From the NCBI RefSeq assembly GCF_003428335.1, contig NZ_CP031704.1, positions 620,001-684,000 of the forward strand: a stretch of DNA of 64,000 nt, read 5' to 3'. This DNA is from Solimonas sp. K1W22B-7. GTDB lineage: Bacteria > Pseudomonadota > Gammaproteobacteria > Nevskiales > Nevskiaceae. The position numbers were made by a program, and so were the translations under genes. The first letter of the stretch is position 1, and each line of letters begins with the position of its first letter. Shown one piece after another: positions 17,092-25,300 of the stretch. The notes beneath the pieces were generated by a model. The model saw nothing but the letters and a program-made list of their open reading frames with translations. It was not told the DNA's origin and searched no databases.

Positions 17092-17946
17092 ATGCCCTCC
17101 CCTGAATCAGCCCTCCCGGCCTTCCAGCCCCTGTCACCCCGGCAGGTGCGGCGCAATTTCGCGCTGCCCCGGCGCTGGTTCGCTCCGGAGTTCCTGGGGC
17201 TGTGGGAACTGGACCTGCGGCGGCCCGCGCTGTTCGTCGGCAATCACACCCTGTTCGGCCTGACCGACGCACCGCTGATGATCGAGCACCTGTACACGCA
17301 GTACGGCGTGATGCTCCGTGGGCTGGGCGACCGCGGACATTTCCAGGTGCCGTTCTGGGGCGATTTCCTGGTGCGCAACGGCATGGTCCTGGGCACGCCG
17401 GAGAACTGTGCGGCGCTGATGCGCAGCGGCCAGCACGTGCTGGTGTTTCCCGGCGGTGGGCGCGAGGTGATGCGGCGCAAGGGCGAGGCCTATCGCCTGA
17501 TCTGGAAACAGCGCAGCGGCTTCGCGCGCCTGGCCATCGAGCATGGCTACGACATCATCCCGTTCGGATCCGTGGGGCCCGACGAGAGCTACCGCATCCT
17601 GCTGGATGCCAGCGACATCCAGGCTTCGGCGCCCTGGCGCTGGCTGTCCCGGCGTTTGCCGCTGACGGAATTCACCCGTGGCGGCGACATGATCCCGCCG
17701 CTGGCACGCGGCCTGGGCCCGACGCTGCTGCCACGCCCGCAGCGCTACTACTTCGGCTTCGGCCAGCGCATTGCCACAGCGCATCTGCAGGGCCGCGAAG
17801 GTGACAAGGAGGTCGTCTGGGAGCTGCGCGAACAGGTCGCGCGCGCCGTGGAGCAACAGATCGGCCGGCTGCTGCGCTATCGAGCCGAGGATCGCCTCCA
17901 GACCTGGAGTCTGCTGCGCCGCTGGCTGGCGCCGCTGCAGGTCTGA
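17092..17946 (+). CDS. PlsC-like lysophospholipid acyltransferase family protein
   Basis: The product has 284 residues from the ATG at 17092 (MPSPESALPAFQPL). It carries the HX4D-type acyltransferase signature as GNHTLFGLTDAP near residue 50 and the substrate motif VFPGGGREVMR. Family members transfer acyl groups to glycerolipids at the membrane; many, like this one, belong to a branch of unknown acceptor related to diacylglycerol acyltransferases. The start at 17044 was rejected because the predicted -10 box lies at 17058-17063. Being first in an operon with a hydroxylase and a porin-like protein is odd for a phospholipid enzyme and hints at a lipid or waxy substrate. Confidence 0.8.
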   Translation: MPSPESALPAFQPLSPRQVRRNFALPRRWFAPEFLGLWELDLRRPALFVGNHTLFGLTDAPLMIEHLYTQYGVMLRGLGDRGHFQVPFWGDFLVRNGMVLGTPENCAALMRSGQHVLVFPGGGREVMRRKGEAYRLIWKQRSGFARLAIEHGYDIIPFGSVGPDESYRILLDASDIQASAPWRWLSRRLPLTEFTRGGDMIPPLARGLGPTLLPRPQRYYFGFGQRIATAHLQGREGDKEVVWELREQVARAVEQQIGRLLRYRAEDRLQTWSLLRRWLAPLQV

Positions 17947-17983
17947 GCGCTCCACGTCTTCTCACTACTCAACGGGATTTTCG

Positions 17984-19630
17984 ATGAACGACAAGATTTC
18001 CATCGCCGAAACGGCCTTGCCCGAACAGGTTTCCGTCCTGGTGGTGGGTTACGGCCCGGTCGGCGCGGCCATCGGCTGCCTGCTCGGCCGCCAGGGCGTG
18101 CGAACGCTGATCGTCGACAAGGCCAGCGACATCCTGACGCAGCCGCGAGCGATCGCACTGGACAACGAGGCCCTGCGCATCCTGCAGATGGTGGGCCTGG
18201 ACGAGCAGGCGTTCGAGCGGGTGGCGATTCCCGAGGTGCGCATGCACTCGCCGCTGCTGGGTCAGTTTGGTCGCGTCAACAGCGCGGGAAGCATCGACGG
18301 CCACCCCAAGCTGGTGACCTTCTTCCAGCCGGAGCTGGAGGCGGCCCTGCGCCGCCAGGTCCGGGCGCTGGACTCCGTGCGAACGGCCTGCGGCGTGGAG
18401 TTCCTGGACTTCGTCGATGACGGCAAGGGCGTCACCGTCAGGCTGCGCGACGCTGACGGGGTCGATCACCGTGTGCGCGCCGATTTTCTCGTTGCCGCGG
18501 ACGGCGCGTCCTCGCTGGTGCGGCGCATGATCGGCCAGGATTTCGGTGGGGCGACCTATCCCGAAGACTGGCTGATCGTCGACGCCCTCAACGTGCCGAA
18601 GCCGATCGATCACATCGAGTTCATCTGCGATCCGAAGCGGCCGATCCCGCACATGCCTGCGCCGGGCCAGCGCGAGCGCTGGGAGTTCATGCTGGCCCCC
18701 GGCGAGACGCGCGAGCAGATGGAGACCGACGAGCGCATCGGCGAGCTGCTCAGGCCCTGGGGCGACCTGGGCCAGATGAAGATCGAGCGCCGCGCGGTGT
18801 ACCGCTTTCACGCACGCTGCTGCGACAGCTTCCGCAAGGGACTCGTATTCCTCGCCGGCGACGCGGCGCACATCACGCCGCCTTTCGTCGGGCAGGGCCT
18901 GGTCGCGGGCCTGCGCGACGCCGCCAACCTCTGCTGGAAACTCGCCGCCGTGGTGCAGGGCAAGGCCTCGCCCGCGATCCTCGACAGTTATGACCAGGAG
19001 CGCCGCCCGCATGCGCGGGCCATGATCGGGCTGGCCAAGCTGATGGGCAGCCTGGTGATGCCGCGCAACTCGCTGGTCGCGCTGCTGACCCATGGCAGTG
19101 TCCGCCTGCTGCGCCTGCTGCCGCCACTGCGTCGCTTCCTGGACGACCTGGGCATCAAGCCGAAGAACCGCTTTGCCAAGGGCCTGTTTGCCCGGGGGCA
19201 TCGCCAGCTGGAGCGAGGGGGCCAACTGCCCCAGGGCCTGGTGCGCAACTCCCGTGGCGACGTGGTGCTGAGCGACACGCTGCTTGACGGGGGGCCGACC
19301 CTGGTGGGCTTCGGTCTGCATCCGCGCAGCACGCTGAACAGTGCGCAGCGCCAGGCCTGGGAAGCCGCCGGTGGGCGTTTCGTCCAGATCTGCCATCGCA
19401 GCCAGGTCCTGCACAAGGGCGAGGGCGCTGCGGAAGACCTGCAGGGGGCCTTGCTGCCGGGCGCCGCGCCCTTCGGCTGGGTCGCAGTCGTGCGACCGGA
19501 TCGCGTGGTCCTGCATGACGGTCCGGCCGCGGAGGCGTCGCGCATCGTCCATGAGTCGCTGGTCTTGCTCGGCGCTCATTGCGGCAGCCATTCGATCACG
19601 AAGCAGACCCAGGGGAGATCTCACGCATGA
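17984..19630 (+). CDS. FAD-dependent aromatic hydroxylase, MhpA/PheA-like
   Basis: The product is a 548-residue class A flavin monooxygenase. The FAD site VVGYGPVGAAIGCLLG is near 23-38, DG motif VAADGASSLVRR near 166-177 and the GD motif FLAGDAAHITPPFVGQG near 288-304. A C-terminal thioredoxin-like region, typical of phenol and 3-(3-hydroxyphenyl)propanoate hydroxylases, runs from about 400. It should ortho-hydroxylate a phenol with NAD(P)H and O2, making the catechol that the divergent dioxygenase cleaves. It overlaps the next gene by four bases (ATGA), so the two are translationally coupled. Confidence 0.88.
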   Translation: MNDKISIAETALPEQVSVLVVGYGPVGAAIGCLLGRQGVRTLIVDKASDILTQPRAIALDNEALRILQMVGLDEQAFERVAIPEVRMHSPLLGQFGRVNSAGSIDGHPKLVTFFQPELEAALRRQVRALDSVRTACGVEFLDFVDDGKGVTVRLRDADGVDHRVRADFLVAADGASSLVRRMIGQDFGGATYPEDWLIVDALNVPKPIDHIEFICDPKRPIPHMPAPGQRERWEFMLAPGETREQMETDERIGELLRPWGDLGQMKIERRAVYRFHARCCDSFRKGLVFLAGDAAHITPPFVGQGLVAGLRDAANLCWKLAAVVQGKASPAILDSYDQERRPHARAMIGLAKLMGSLVMPRNSLVALLTHGSVRLLRLLPPLRRFLDDLGIKPKNRFAKGLFARGHRQLERGGQLPQGLVRNSRGDVVLSDTLLDGGPTLVGFGLHPRSTLNSAQRQAWEAAGGRFVQICHRSQVLHKGEGAAEDLQGALLPGAAPFGWVAVVRPDRVVLHDGPAAEASRIVHESLVLLGAHCGSHSITKQTQGRSHA

Positions 19631-22161
19631 ACCGCATTGTCGCAACGGCCGGGGCCGGTATTCTGCTCGCGGCCCTGGCATCGACGCCCGCGCGGGCACT
19701 GGATTTCGATCTGCCCGTCGGATCCGGGGACGGCATCAGCGCCGTGCTCAACACCAGCGTTACGGTAGGCGCCGGCCTGCGCATGCAGGATCCCGCGTCC
19801 GACCTGATCGGCAAATCCAATCTCGATCCGCAGGTCTGCACCGGCCCCAACGGTGCCTACCAGAGCTGCCAGAGCCTGTTCAGGACCCAGGTCTTCCCGG
19901 CCGAAAGGCTGGCCGCCGCTCCCGGCGCCGCGTCTCTCAACAATGATGACGGCAACCTCAACTATCGGCGCGGCGATCTGTTTGCCGCACCGGCCAAGGT
20001 CACCAGCGACCTGACGCTGAGCTACGGCAGGATTGGATTCTTCGCGCGGGCGCTGTATTTCTACGATTTCGTCAACAACGATTTCCGTGAGTACCATCCG
20101 AACCGCATTACCTCGGACAATTACCTGCAGGTGGGCCGGGAGGCCCCCTCGGCGCCGTTGCCGCCGACGGATATCGGAGCGCTGCTGAGGAACCCGGCCG
20201 CGCTGCTCACCGGCGTGATTGCGAGCCGACCCTGGGGCCAGCCCGGCGCCAACGGTGGCCGCCTGGTGTACGGGCCGGGCGCGGTCGTGCGCAACCGGCG
20301 CAGCGATGGCGAAACGCTGCGCCAGATCGGCACGGACCTGCAGCTGCTGGATGCCGTGCTGTTCACCAAGCTGCCGCTATGGAGCGACAAGGAGCTCACC
20401 GTCAAGCTCGGCCGCCAGACCGTGAACTGGGGCGAGAGCACCACGCTGGTGCTCAACAGCATCAACCAGGTCAACCCGGTCAATGCCAACAACTACACCC
20501 GCATCGGCCGCACCGTGGAGGAGGTGTTCACGCCGGTGGGGATGGTGTTCGCGAGTTTCGATCCCTTCGAGAACGCAACGCTGGAAGGCTTCTACCAGCT
20601 CGAGTGGCAGAACGTGGAAGGCCACGCCCCGGGCAGCTATTTCTCCGACCTGGACATCGGCACCGACAATGCCGGAAGCACGGTCAGCATCAGCCCCGGC
20701 AATCTGGCCGAAGACCCGGACCGTCGCGCCACGCCGCTCGATTCGACGCTGACCGGCCTGAGCAATACCACTTCGACGATCCGTCGCCTGCGGGACGAAG
20801 AGCCGTCGGCCTCGGGCCAGTTCGGCCTGGCGCTGAAGTACTACCTCGAATCGGTGGGCAGCGGGATCGAGCTGGGTGCGTACTTCATGAACTACCACTC
20901 GCGCTTGCCGGTTGCCAGCGTCTACGCGACCCAGGCGAGTTGCGCGCGCCGGGAGGGGAACCTGCTCGGCATCGATGCCCGCGACCTCGTCAGCTTCCTC
21001 GCGGTCTGCAGCGATGTCCCCTTCCTGCATGCGCTGACCCACCCGCAGCAGCCGGAGGCCCAGTACGCCACGGACAGTGGGGCCCCGCTGGATACGGCGC
21101 GCCTCCAGCTGGAATACCCGGAGAACATCCAGCTCTACGGCTTGAGCTTCAATACGACGATCGGTGATTTCTCGATCCAGGGCGAGGTGGCCTACCGTCC
21201 GAATCTGCCCTTGCAGGTCGATCTGCAGGACCTGGCTTTCGCCGCCCTCGGCCCCACGCTCACGCGCTGTCATGACCGCAGCGTCGGCTGCCTGGGTTCG
21301 GCGGAACTCGCCAACATCGGTATCGGCTACGCCGAGGACGGCATGGCAACCCTCTATGGTTCCAGCGACTTCGTCGACGCCAGCGGCGCAACGCCGTATC
21401 CGGATCTCATCAATGTCGGCATTGGCCACATCCCGGGCTCGGCGCGCGCCTTCCCCAGCTTCGTCACCGCCTACCGCGGTGGCCAGGTCGGTGAGAACAC
21501 GCCCTGCGCGGCCACGATGACGGATGCGGACTACCATCCCGGCATCGACTGCTACGTGCGCGGCTACGAGCGTTTCGATGTCTACCAGTTCAACTTCGGC
21601 ACCACGCGGGTCTATGGTCCGCAGGACAACCCGTTCGCCGCCGACCAGATCATCCTGGTAAGCGAGTGGGGCGCGACCTGGGTGCCGGGGATTCCGGCGC
21701 TGGACCAACTGCAGCTCGAAGCCCCGGGCACCTACTACCACGCCAGTGCCGGTGCTGACGGCTCCGGCGCAGACGGATCCCGCCAGGCCTGCTCGCTCAA
21801 TCCGGCCTGCAGCGTTGGAGCGGATGGCATCCGCTTCAACCCGCATCAGGAAGACCTGAAGGGCTTTGCCGACGAATGGTCGTGGGGCTATCGCGTGATC
21901 GGCCTGTTCACCTACGAAAACGTGCTGCCCTCGATCGGTCTGCGGCCGACGCTGATCTGGTCGCAGGACGTGGGCGGCACCTCGCCGGGGCCTGGTGGCA
22001 ACTTCGTGGAAGGCCGCAAGCAGGCCGACCTGATGCTGGAGACCCGCTACAAGGACGCGCTGTCCTTCACGGTCGGCTACACCTGGTTCACCGGCGGCGG
22101 GCGCTACAACCTGATGCGCGACCGTGACTACCTGCAGTTCTTTGCGCGCTATCAGTTCTGA
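19627..22161 (+). CDS. DUF1302 outer-membrane protein
   Basis: The protein has 844 residues with a signal peptide (LLAALASTPARALDF, cleavage near residue 24) and long beta-strand-like alternation ending in the aromatic C-terminal strand YLQFFARYQF expected of outer-membrane barrels. The conserved family block KLGRQTVNWGESTTLV is near residues 258-275. DUF1302 proteins recur in clusters for uptake and degradation of hydrophobic compounds, often with DUF1329 and RND genes; none of these partners is in the window. An uptake role for the pathway substrate is inferred. Confidence 0.88.
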   Translation: MNRIVATAGAGILLAALASTPARALDFDLPVGSGDGISAVLNTSVTVGAGLRMQDPASDLIGKSNLDPQVCTGPNGAYQSCQSLFRTQVFPAERLAAAPGAASLNNDDGNLNYRRGDLFAAPAKVTSDLTLSYGRIGFFARALYFYDFVNNDFREYHPNRITSDNYLQVGREAPSAPLPPTDIGALLRNPAALLTGVIASRPWGQPGANGGRLVYGPGAVVRNRRSDGETLRQIGTDLQLLDAVLFTKLPLWSDKELTVKLGRQTVNWGESTTLVLNSINQVNPVNANNYTRIGRTVEEVFTPVGMVFASFDPFENATLEGFYQLEWQNVEGHAPGSYFSDLDIGTDNAGSTVSISPGNLAEDPDRRATPLDSTLTGLSNTTSTIRRLRDEEPSASGQFGLALKYYLESVGSGIELGAYFMNYHSRLPVASVYATQASCARREGNLLGIDARDLVSFLAVCSDVPFLHALTHPQQPEAQYATDSGAPLDTARLQLEYPENIQLYGLSFNTTIGDFSIQGEVAYRPNLPLQVDLQDLAFAALGPTLTRCHDRSVGCLGSAELANIGIGYAEDGMATLYGSSDFVDASGATPYPDLINVGIGHIPGSARAFPSFVTAYRGGQVGENTPCAATMTDADYHPGIDCYVRGYERFDVYQFNFGTTRVYGPQDNPFAADQIILVSEWGATWVPGIPALDQLQLEAPGTYYHASAGADGSGADGSRQACSLNPACSVGADGIRFNPHQEDLKGFADEWSWGYRVIGLFTYENVLPSIGLRPTLIWSQDVGGTSPGPGGNFVEGRKQADLMLETRYKDALSFTVGYTWFTGGGRYNLMRDRDYLQFFARYQF

Positions 22162-22224
22162 TTCCCCGATTCTCCGGTCCCGGCGTCCCCCATTTCTCCT
22201 CATGGCAGAGCCGCCGGATGCTTT

Positions 22225-22259
22225 CCCGAGGGTGTCCACTCCCCCTCGGGAGCTTTTTA
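22225..22259 (+). terminator. terminator after the DUF1302 operon
   Basis: The stem CCCGAGGG (22225-22232) / CCCTCGGG (22243-22250) is followed by AGCTTTTTAT. It closes the operon that starts near 17063. Confidence 0.85.
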
Positions 22260-22270
22260 TACGGTCAGAT

Positions 22271-22290
22271 CTCTGATTAAATGATCAGAG
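22271..22290. promoter_or_regulatory. palindromic candidate operator upstream of the TetR gene
   Basis: CTCTGATTAAATGATCAGAG is an inverted repeat with perfect 7-bp arms. Aligned with the core of the two 22-bp sites (CTGATAAAGTTGTCA) it matches 11 of 15 positions. It lies 43 bases before the TetR start, a usual autoregulatory position. Confidence 0.65.
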
Positions 22291-22333
22291 TTGTTATGGA
22301 GTAACTCGAAATCAAAATTCACTGGAGCACCTG

Positions 22334-23122
22334 ATGGCCACCCCGTCTGCGCCTCGGAAACCCAAGCGCAATGCCGCCCCTGCCAAGGTCAAAGCCAAGG
22401 CCAAGGCAAGCAGCAGCGCTGATGCAGCGCCGACGGAACGCGAGCCTCGAGGGGCGCGCCGCAAGCGCGAAACCCGCGCGAAGCTGCTGGATGCCGCGTT
22501 CCGCCTCATGGCCGAACGGGGCATGGAAGGCGTGGCCATCAACGAGATCACGGAGGCGGCAGACGTTGGTTTCGGGTCCTTCTACAACCACTTCGAGTCG
22601 AAGGAGTCGATCTACGACGCCCTGATGAACCTCGTCTTCGAGGATTTCGCCAAGGCCCTTGGCGAACTGGTATCCGACGTGGATGACCCGGCAAAGGCAG
22701 TCGCCTTCAGCGTGAGGCATACCGTCATGCGCGCGCGACGCGAACCGGTCTGGGGTCAATTCCTGCTGCGAGAGGGCTACTCGGCCCGAGTGCTGACGCG
22801 CGGTCTCGGCCAGTTCATGATGCGTGACCTGGCCCGGGGTGTGGCGGCCGGGAGGTTCAAGGCTCCGGATCTGTTCCTTGCCTTCGTTGCTGTCGGGGGT
22901 ACGGTACTCGCCGCCATTTCGGCGGAGCAACAAGCCGGGACCGAGAAGAGCCCGCAGGCCGCCTTGCTGAAGCAAATGGGCATGAGCGTGGGGGATATCC
23001 CCGAACGGACCGCGACGATGATCATGGGAATCCTGGGGCTGCCGCCCAAGGAGGCTGCCAGCATCGCACGGCTTCCGCTCCCTGCAGTTTCAACGAAAAG
23101 CGGGATTTCGCCGGTACGATAG
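22334..23122 (+). CDS. TetR family transcriptional regulator
   Basis: The protein has 262 residues: a Lys/Ala-rich tail of about 40 residues, then the helix-turn-helix domain (RAKLLDAAFRLMAERG, INEITEAADVGFGSFYNHFESKESIYDAL), then a helical ligand-binding domain. GGAGCACCTG precedes the ATG. It sits at the end of the catabolic island behind a terminator with its own palindromic operator. I infer that it represses the two divergent promoter regions at 10.4 and 17.0 kb in the absence of an effector. The basic N-terminal tail is longer than usual for the family. Confidence 0.88.
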   Translation: MATPSAPRKPKRNAAPAKVKAKAKASSSADAAPTEREPRGARRKRETRAKLLDAAFRLMAERGMEGVAINEITEAADVGFGSFYNHFESKESIYDALMNLVFEDFAKALGELVSDVDDPAKAVAFSVRHTVMRARREPVWGQFLLREGYSARVLTRGLGQFMMRDLARGVAAGRFKAPDLFLAFVAVGGTVLAAISAEQQAGTEKSPQAALLKQMGMSVGDIPERTATMIMGILGLPPKEAASIARLPLPAVSTKSGISPVR

Positions 23123-23396
23123 AAGGCGCGAGATGGGGTCACGGACAGGGATTGCCCATCGCGGCAGCGATCGAGCTTTGCGATCAACGTGAGCTTCGCC
23201 TGGGCGGACTTGATTCGCTGAATCACATGTTGACGGGCGAACCGATATTCGCCTGAGACAACGCCGACAGTTGCTGTAGGAAAACGCCGCCATCCGTTCG
23301 GCGTAGAGGCAGGCCCTGCAAAATCCCCGATGATGTGGGGGCAGGGAGAGCGCTCCGGGGGAGCCCCTGCCATTACGACAGCGGGGGAGAAAGCTC

Positions 23397-25160
23397 TTGT
23401 CACAGGGTAGGGATGAGCCGGCGGGCAATGGCGGACGCGGCCTGTCGCGCCGCAAATTCGTCACGGGCATGGGTTCGGCTGCCGCGCTCGCGGCCTGGGC
23501 GCCGCTGTTCCGGCTGACGCCGGCGGATGCTGCCTCCGGTACGCCGCCTCCGGCCTTTCCCGCGGGCATCGACCTCTACCGCCAGGGCTTCGAGAACTGG
23601 GCCGGCGACATCCGCGTCGACGCGCTGTGGACCTGCGCGCCGGCGCGTGCGCAGGACGTCGTGGTGCTGGCCAACTGGGCCAAGGCCCAGGGCTGGCGCC
23701 TGCGCCCGCGCGGCTCCATGCACAACTGGTCGCCGCTGGCGCTGGAGCCGGGCACGGATTGCGATGCGCGCATCCTGATGGTGGACACTACCCAGCACCT
23801 CACCGCGATGGAAATGGTGGCGCCGCTGCCCGAGGCGGCGGTGCGCGTGCAGGCCGGTACGATGCTGGAAGACCTGCTGGGCTTCCTGGAACTCAACGGC
23901 TGCGGCCTTGCGGCTTCGCCGGCGCCGGGGGACGTCACCGTCGGCGGCATGCTGGCGATCGGCTGCCATGGCACCGGCGTGCCGGCGCCGGGCGAAACGC
24001 GCAAGCCGGGGCATACCTTCGGCACGCTGAGCAATCTCGTCGTCAGCATCACGGCGGTGGTCTGGGACGAGGGCAGCGACAGCTACAAGCTGCGCACGCT
24101 GCCGCGCTCGCATCCGCACTGCAAGGCGCTGATGACCCACCTGGGCCGCAGCTTCGTCACCGAGGTGGTGCTGCGTGCGGGCGCCAATGTCAACCTGCGC
24201 TGCCAGAGCTTCATGAACATCCCGGCCAGCGAGATGTTTGGCGCGCCGGGCAGCGGCGGGCGCACGCTGGCGAGCTTCGTCGAGCAGTCCGGCCGCGTCG
24301 AGGCGATCCTGTTCCCGTTCACGCAGAATCCCTGGCTCAAGGTCTGGACCGTGAGCCCGACCAAGCCCTTGCTGTCGCGCAAGGTCTCGAAGCCCTACAG
24401 CTACATCTTCGCCGACTCGATCCCGCGGCTGGTGTCCGACCTTGCCGACCAGGTGATGAGCGGCATCGGCGCGGCCACGCCAGTCTTCGCCAACGCGGAA
24501 TACCTGGTCAGCAGTGCGGGCCTGCTGGCGACGCTGTCGCAGGACATCTGGGGCCCGTCGAAGAACCTGATGCTGTACGTCAAGCCGACCACGCTGCGCG
24601 TGACCGCCAACGGCTACGCCATCCTGACCTCGCGCGCCAACATCCAGCGCGTGGTATCGGAGTTCAACACCAAGTACCAGGCGATGATGAAGGCCTGGCA
24701 GGCGCGCGGCCTCTACCCGGTCAACGGCCCGGTGGAGATCCGCGTCACCGGCCTGGATCATCCGGAGCATGTCGGCATCCCGGGCGCCGAGTCGCCGGCG
24801 CTGTCGGCGGTGCGTCCGCGCGCCGATCATCCCGAGTGGGACGTGGCGGTGTGGCTGGACCTGCTGACCTTCCCCGGCACGCCCAACGCCAACGAGTTCT
24901 TCCGCGAGTTCGAGCTGTGGGCCTTCGCGCACTTCAGCGGCAACTACGCCTCGATGCGCGTGGAATGGTCCAAGGGCTGGGGCTATGGCAGCGAGAAGGC
25001 CTGGACCGATCCGGTGGTGCTGGGCCAGCACATCCCGCAGGGCTTCCGCGCGGCGGCGGGCCCAGGCGAGAACTGGGACTGGGCGCTGCAGCGGCTCGAC
25101 AAGTTCGATCCGCACCGCATCTTCAGCAGTCCGATGCTGGATCGGCTGATGCCGGCCTGA
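23397..25160 (+). CDS. cholesterol oxidase-type FAD oxidoreductase, Tat-exported
   Basis: The 587-residue protein starts at TTG, the only start codon in frame ahead of a twin-arginine signal (GLSRRKFVTGMGSAAALAAW); GGGGGAGA lies upstream. After cleavage near TPADA the mature protein has a VAO-type FAD domain: RPRGSMHNWSPLA provides the His expected to bind FAD covalently as in class II (Brevibacterium-type) cholesterol oxidases, and GDVTVGGMLAIGCHGTG is the pyrophosphate-binding region. The central part matches the cholesterol oxidase substrate-binding domain. It should oxidise and isomerise 3-beta-hydroxysterols outside the cytoplasm, giving H2O2. The sterol specificity is inferred from family. 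Confidence 0.85.
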   Translation: MSQGRDEPAGNGGRGLSRRKFVTGMGSAAALAAWAPLFRLTPADAASGTPPPAFPAGIDLYRQGFENWAGDIRVDALWTCAPARAQDVVVLANWAKAQGWRLRPRGSMHNWSPLALEPGTDCDARILMVDTTQHLTAMEMVAPLPEAAVRVQAGTMLEDLLGFLELNGCGLAASPAPGDVTVGGMLAIGCHGTGVPAPGETRKPGHTFGTLSNLVVSITAVVWDEGSDSYKLRTLPRSHPHCKALMTHLGRSFVTEVVLRAGANVNLRCQSFMNIPASEMFGAPGSGGRTLASFVEQSGRVEAILFPFTQNPWLKVWTVSPTKPLLSRKVSKPYSYIFADSIPRLVSDLADQVMSGIGAATPVFANAEYLVSSAGLLATLSQDIWGPSKNLMLYVKPTTLRVTANGYAILTSRANIQRVVSEFNTKYQAMMKAWQARGLYPVNGPVEIRVTGLDHPEHVGIPGAESPALSAVRPRADHPEWDVAVWLDLLTFPGTPNANEFFREFELWAFAHFSGNYASMRVEWSKGWGYGSEKAWTDPVVLGQHIPQGFRAAAGPGENWDWALQRLDKFDPHRIFSSPMLDRLMPA

Positions 25161-25190
25161 CATCGCTTCAAGGTTCCATCGAGCGGTACG

Positions 25191-25221
25191 GGGAGGCGCC
25201 AAGGATGGCGCCTCCTTTTTG
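25191..25221 (+). terminator. terminator after the cholesterol oxidase gene
   Basis: The stem GGAGGCGCC (25192-25200) / GGCGCCTCC (25207-25215) is followed directly by five T. Confidence 0.88.
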
Positions 25222-25243
25222 TTTGAGAGGCCAAGCTTGATAT

Positions 25244-25281
25244 GCAGGAGCGAGCTTGCCCGCGAGCAAGCTCGCTCCTGC
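25244..25281. repeat. GCAGGAGCGAGC-type REP hairpin, copy 1
   Basis: Perfect 16-bp arms GCAGGAGCGAGCTTGC and GCAAGCTCGCTCCTGC flank a 6-base loop. A shorter member of the same family lies at 40157-40188. It sits between convergent genes. Confidence 0.8.
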
Positions 25282-25300
25282 ACCGCCAGGCCTGCTGCCC

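Noticed and set aside
25244-25281. Hairpin considered as a CRISPR repeat
   Set aside because: Only single copies occur at each place, with no regularly spaced array or spacers; it belongs to a REP-type family.
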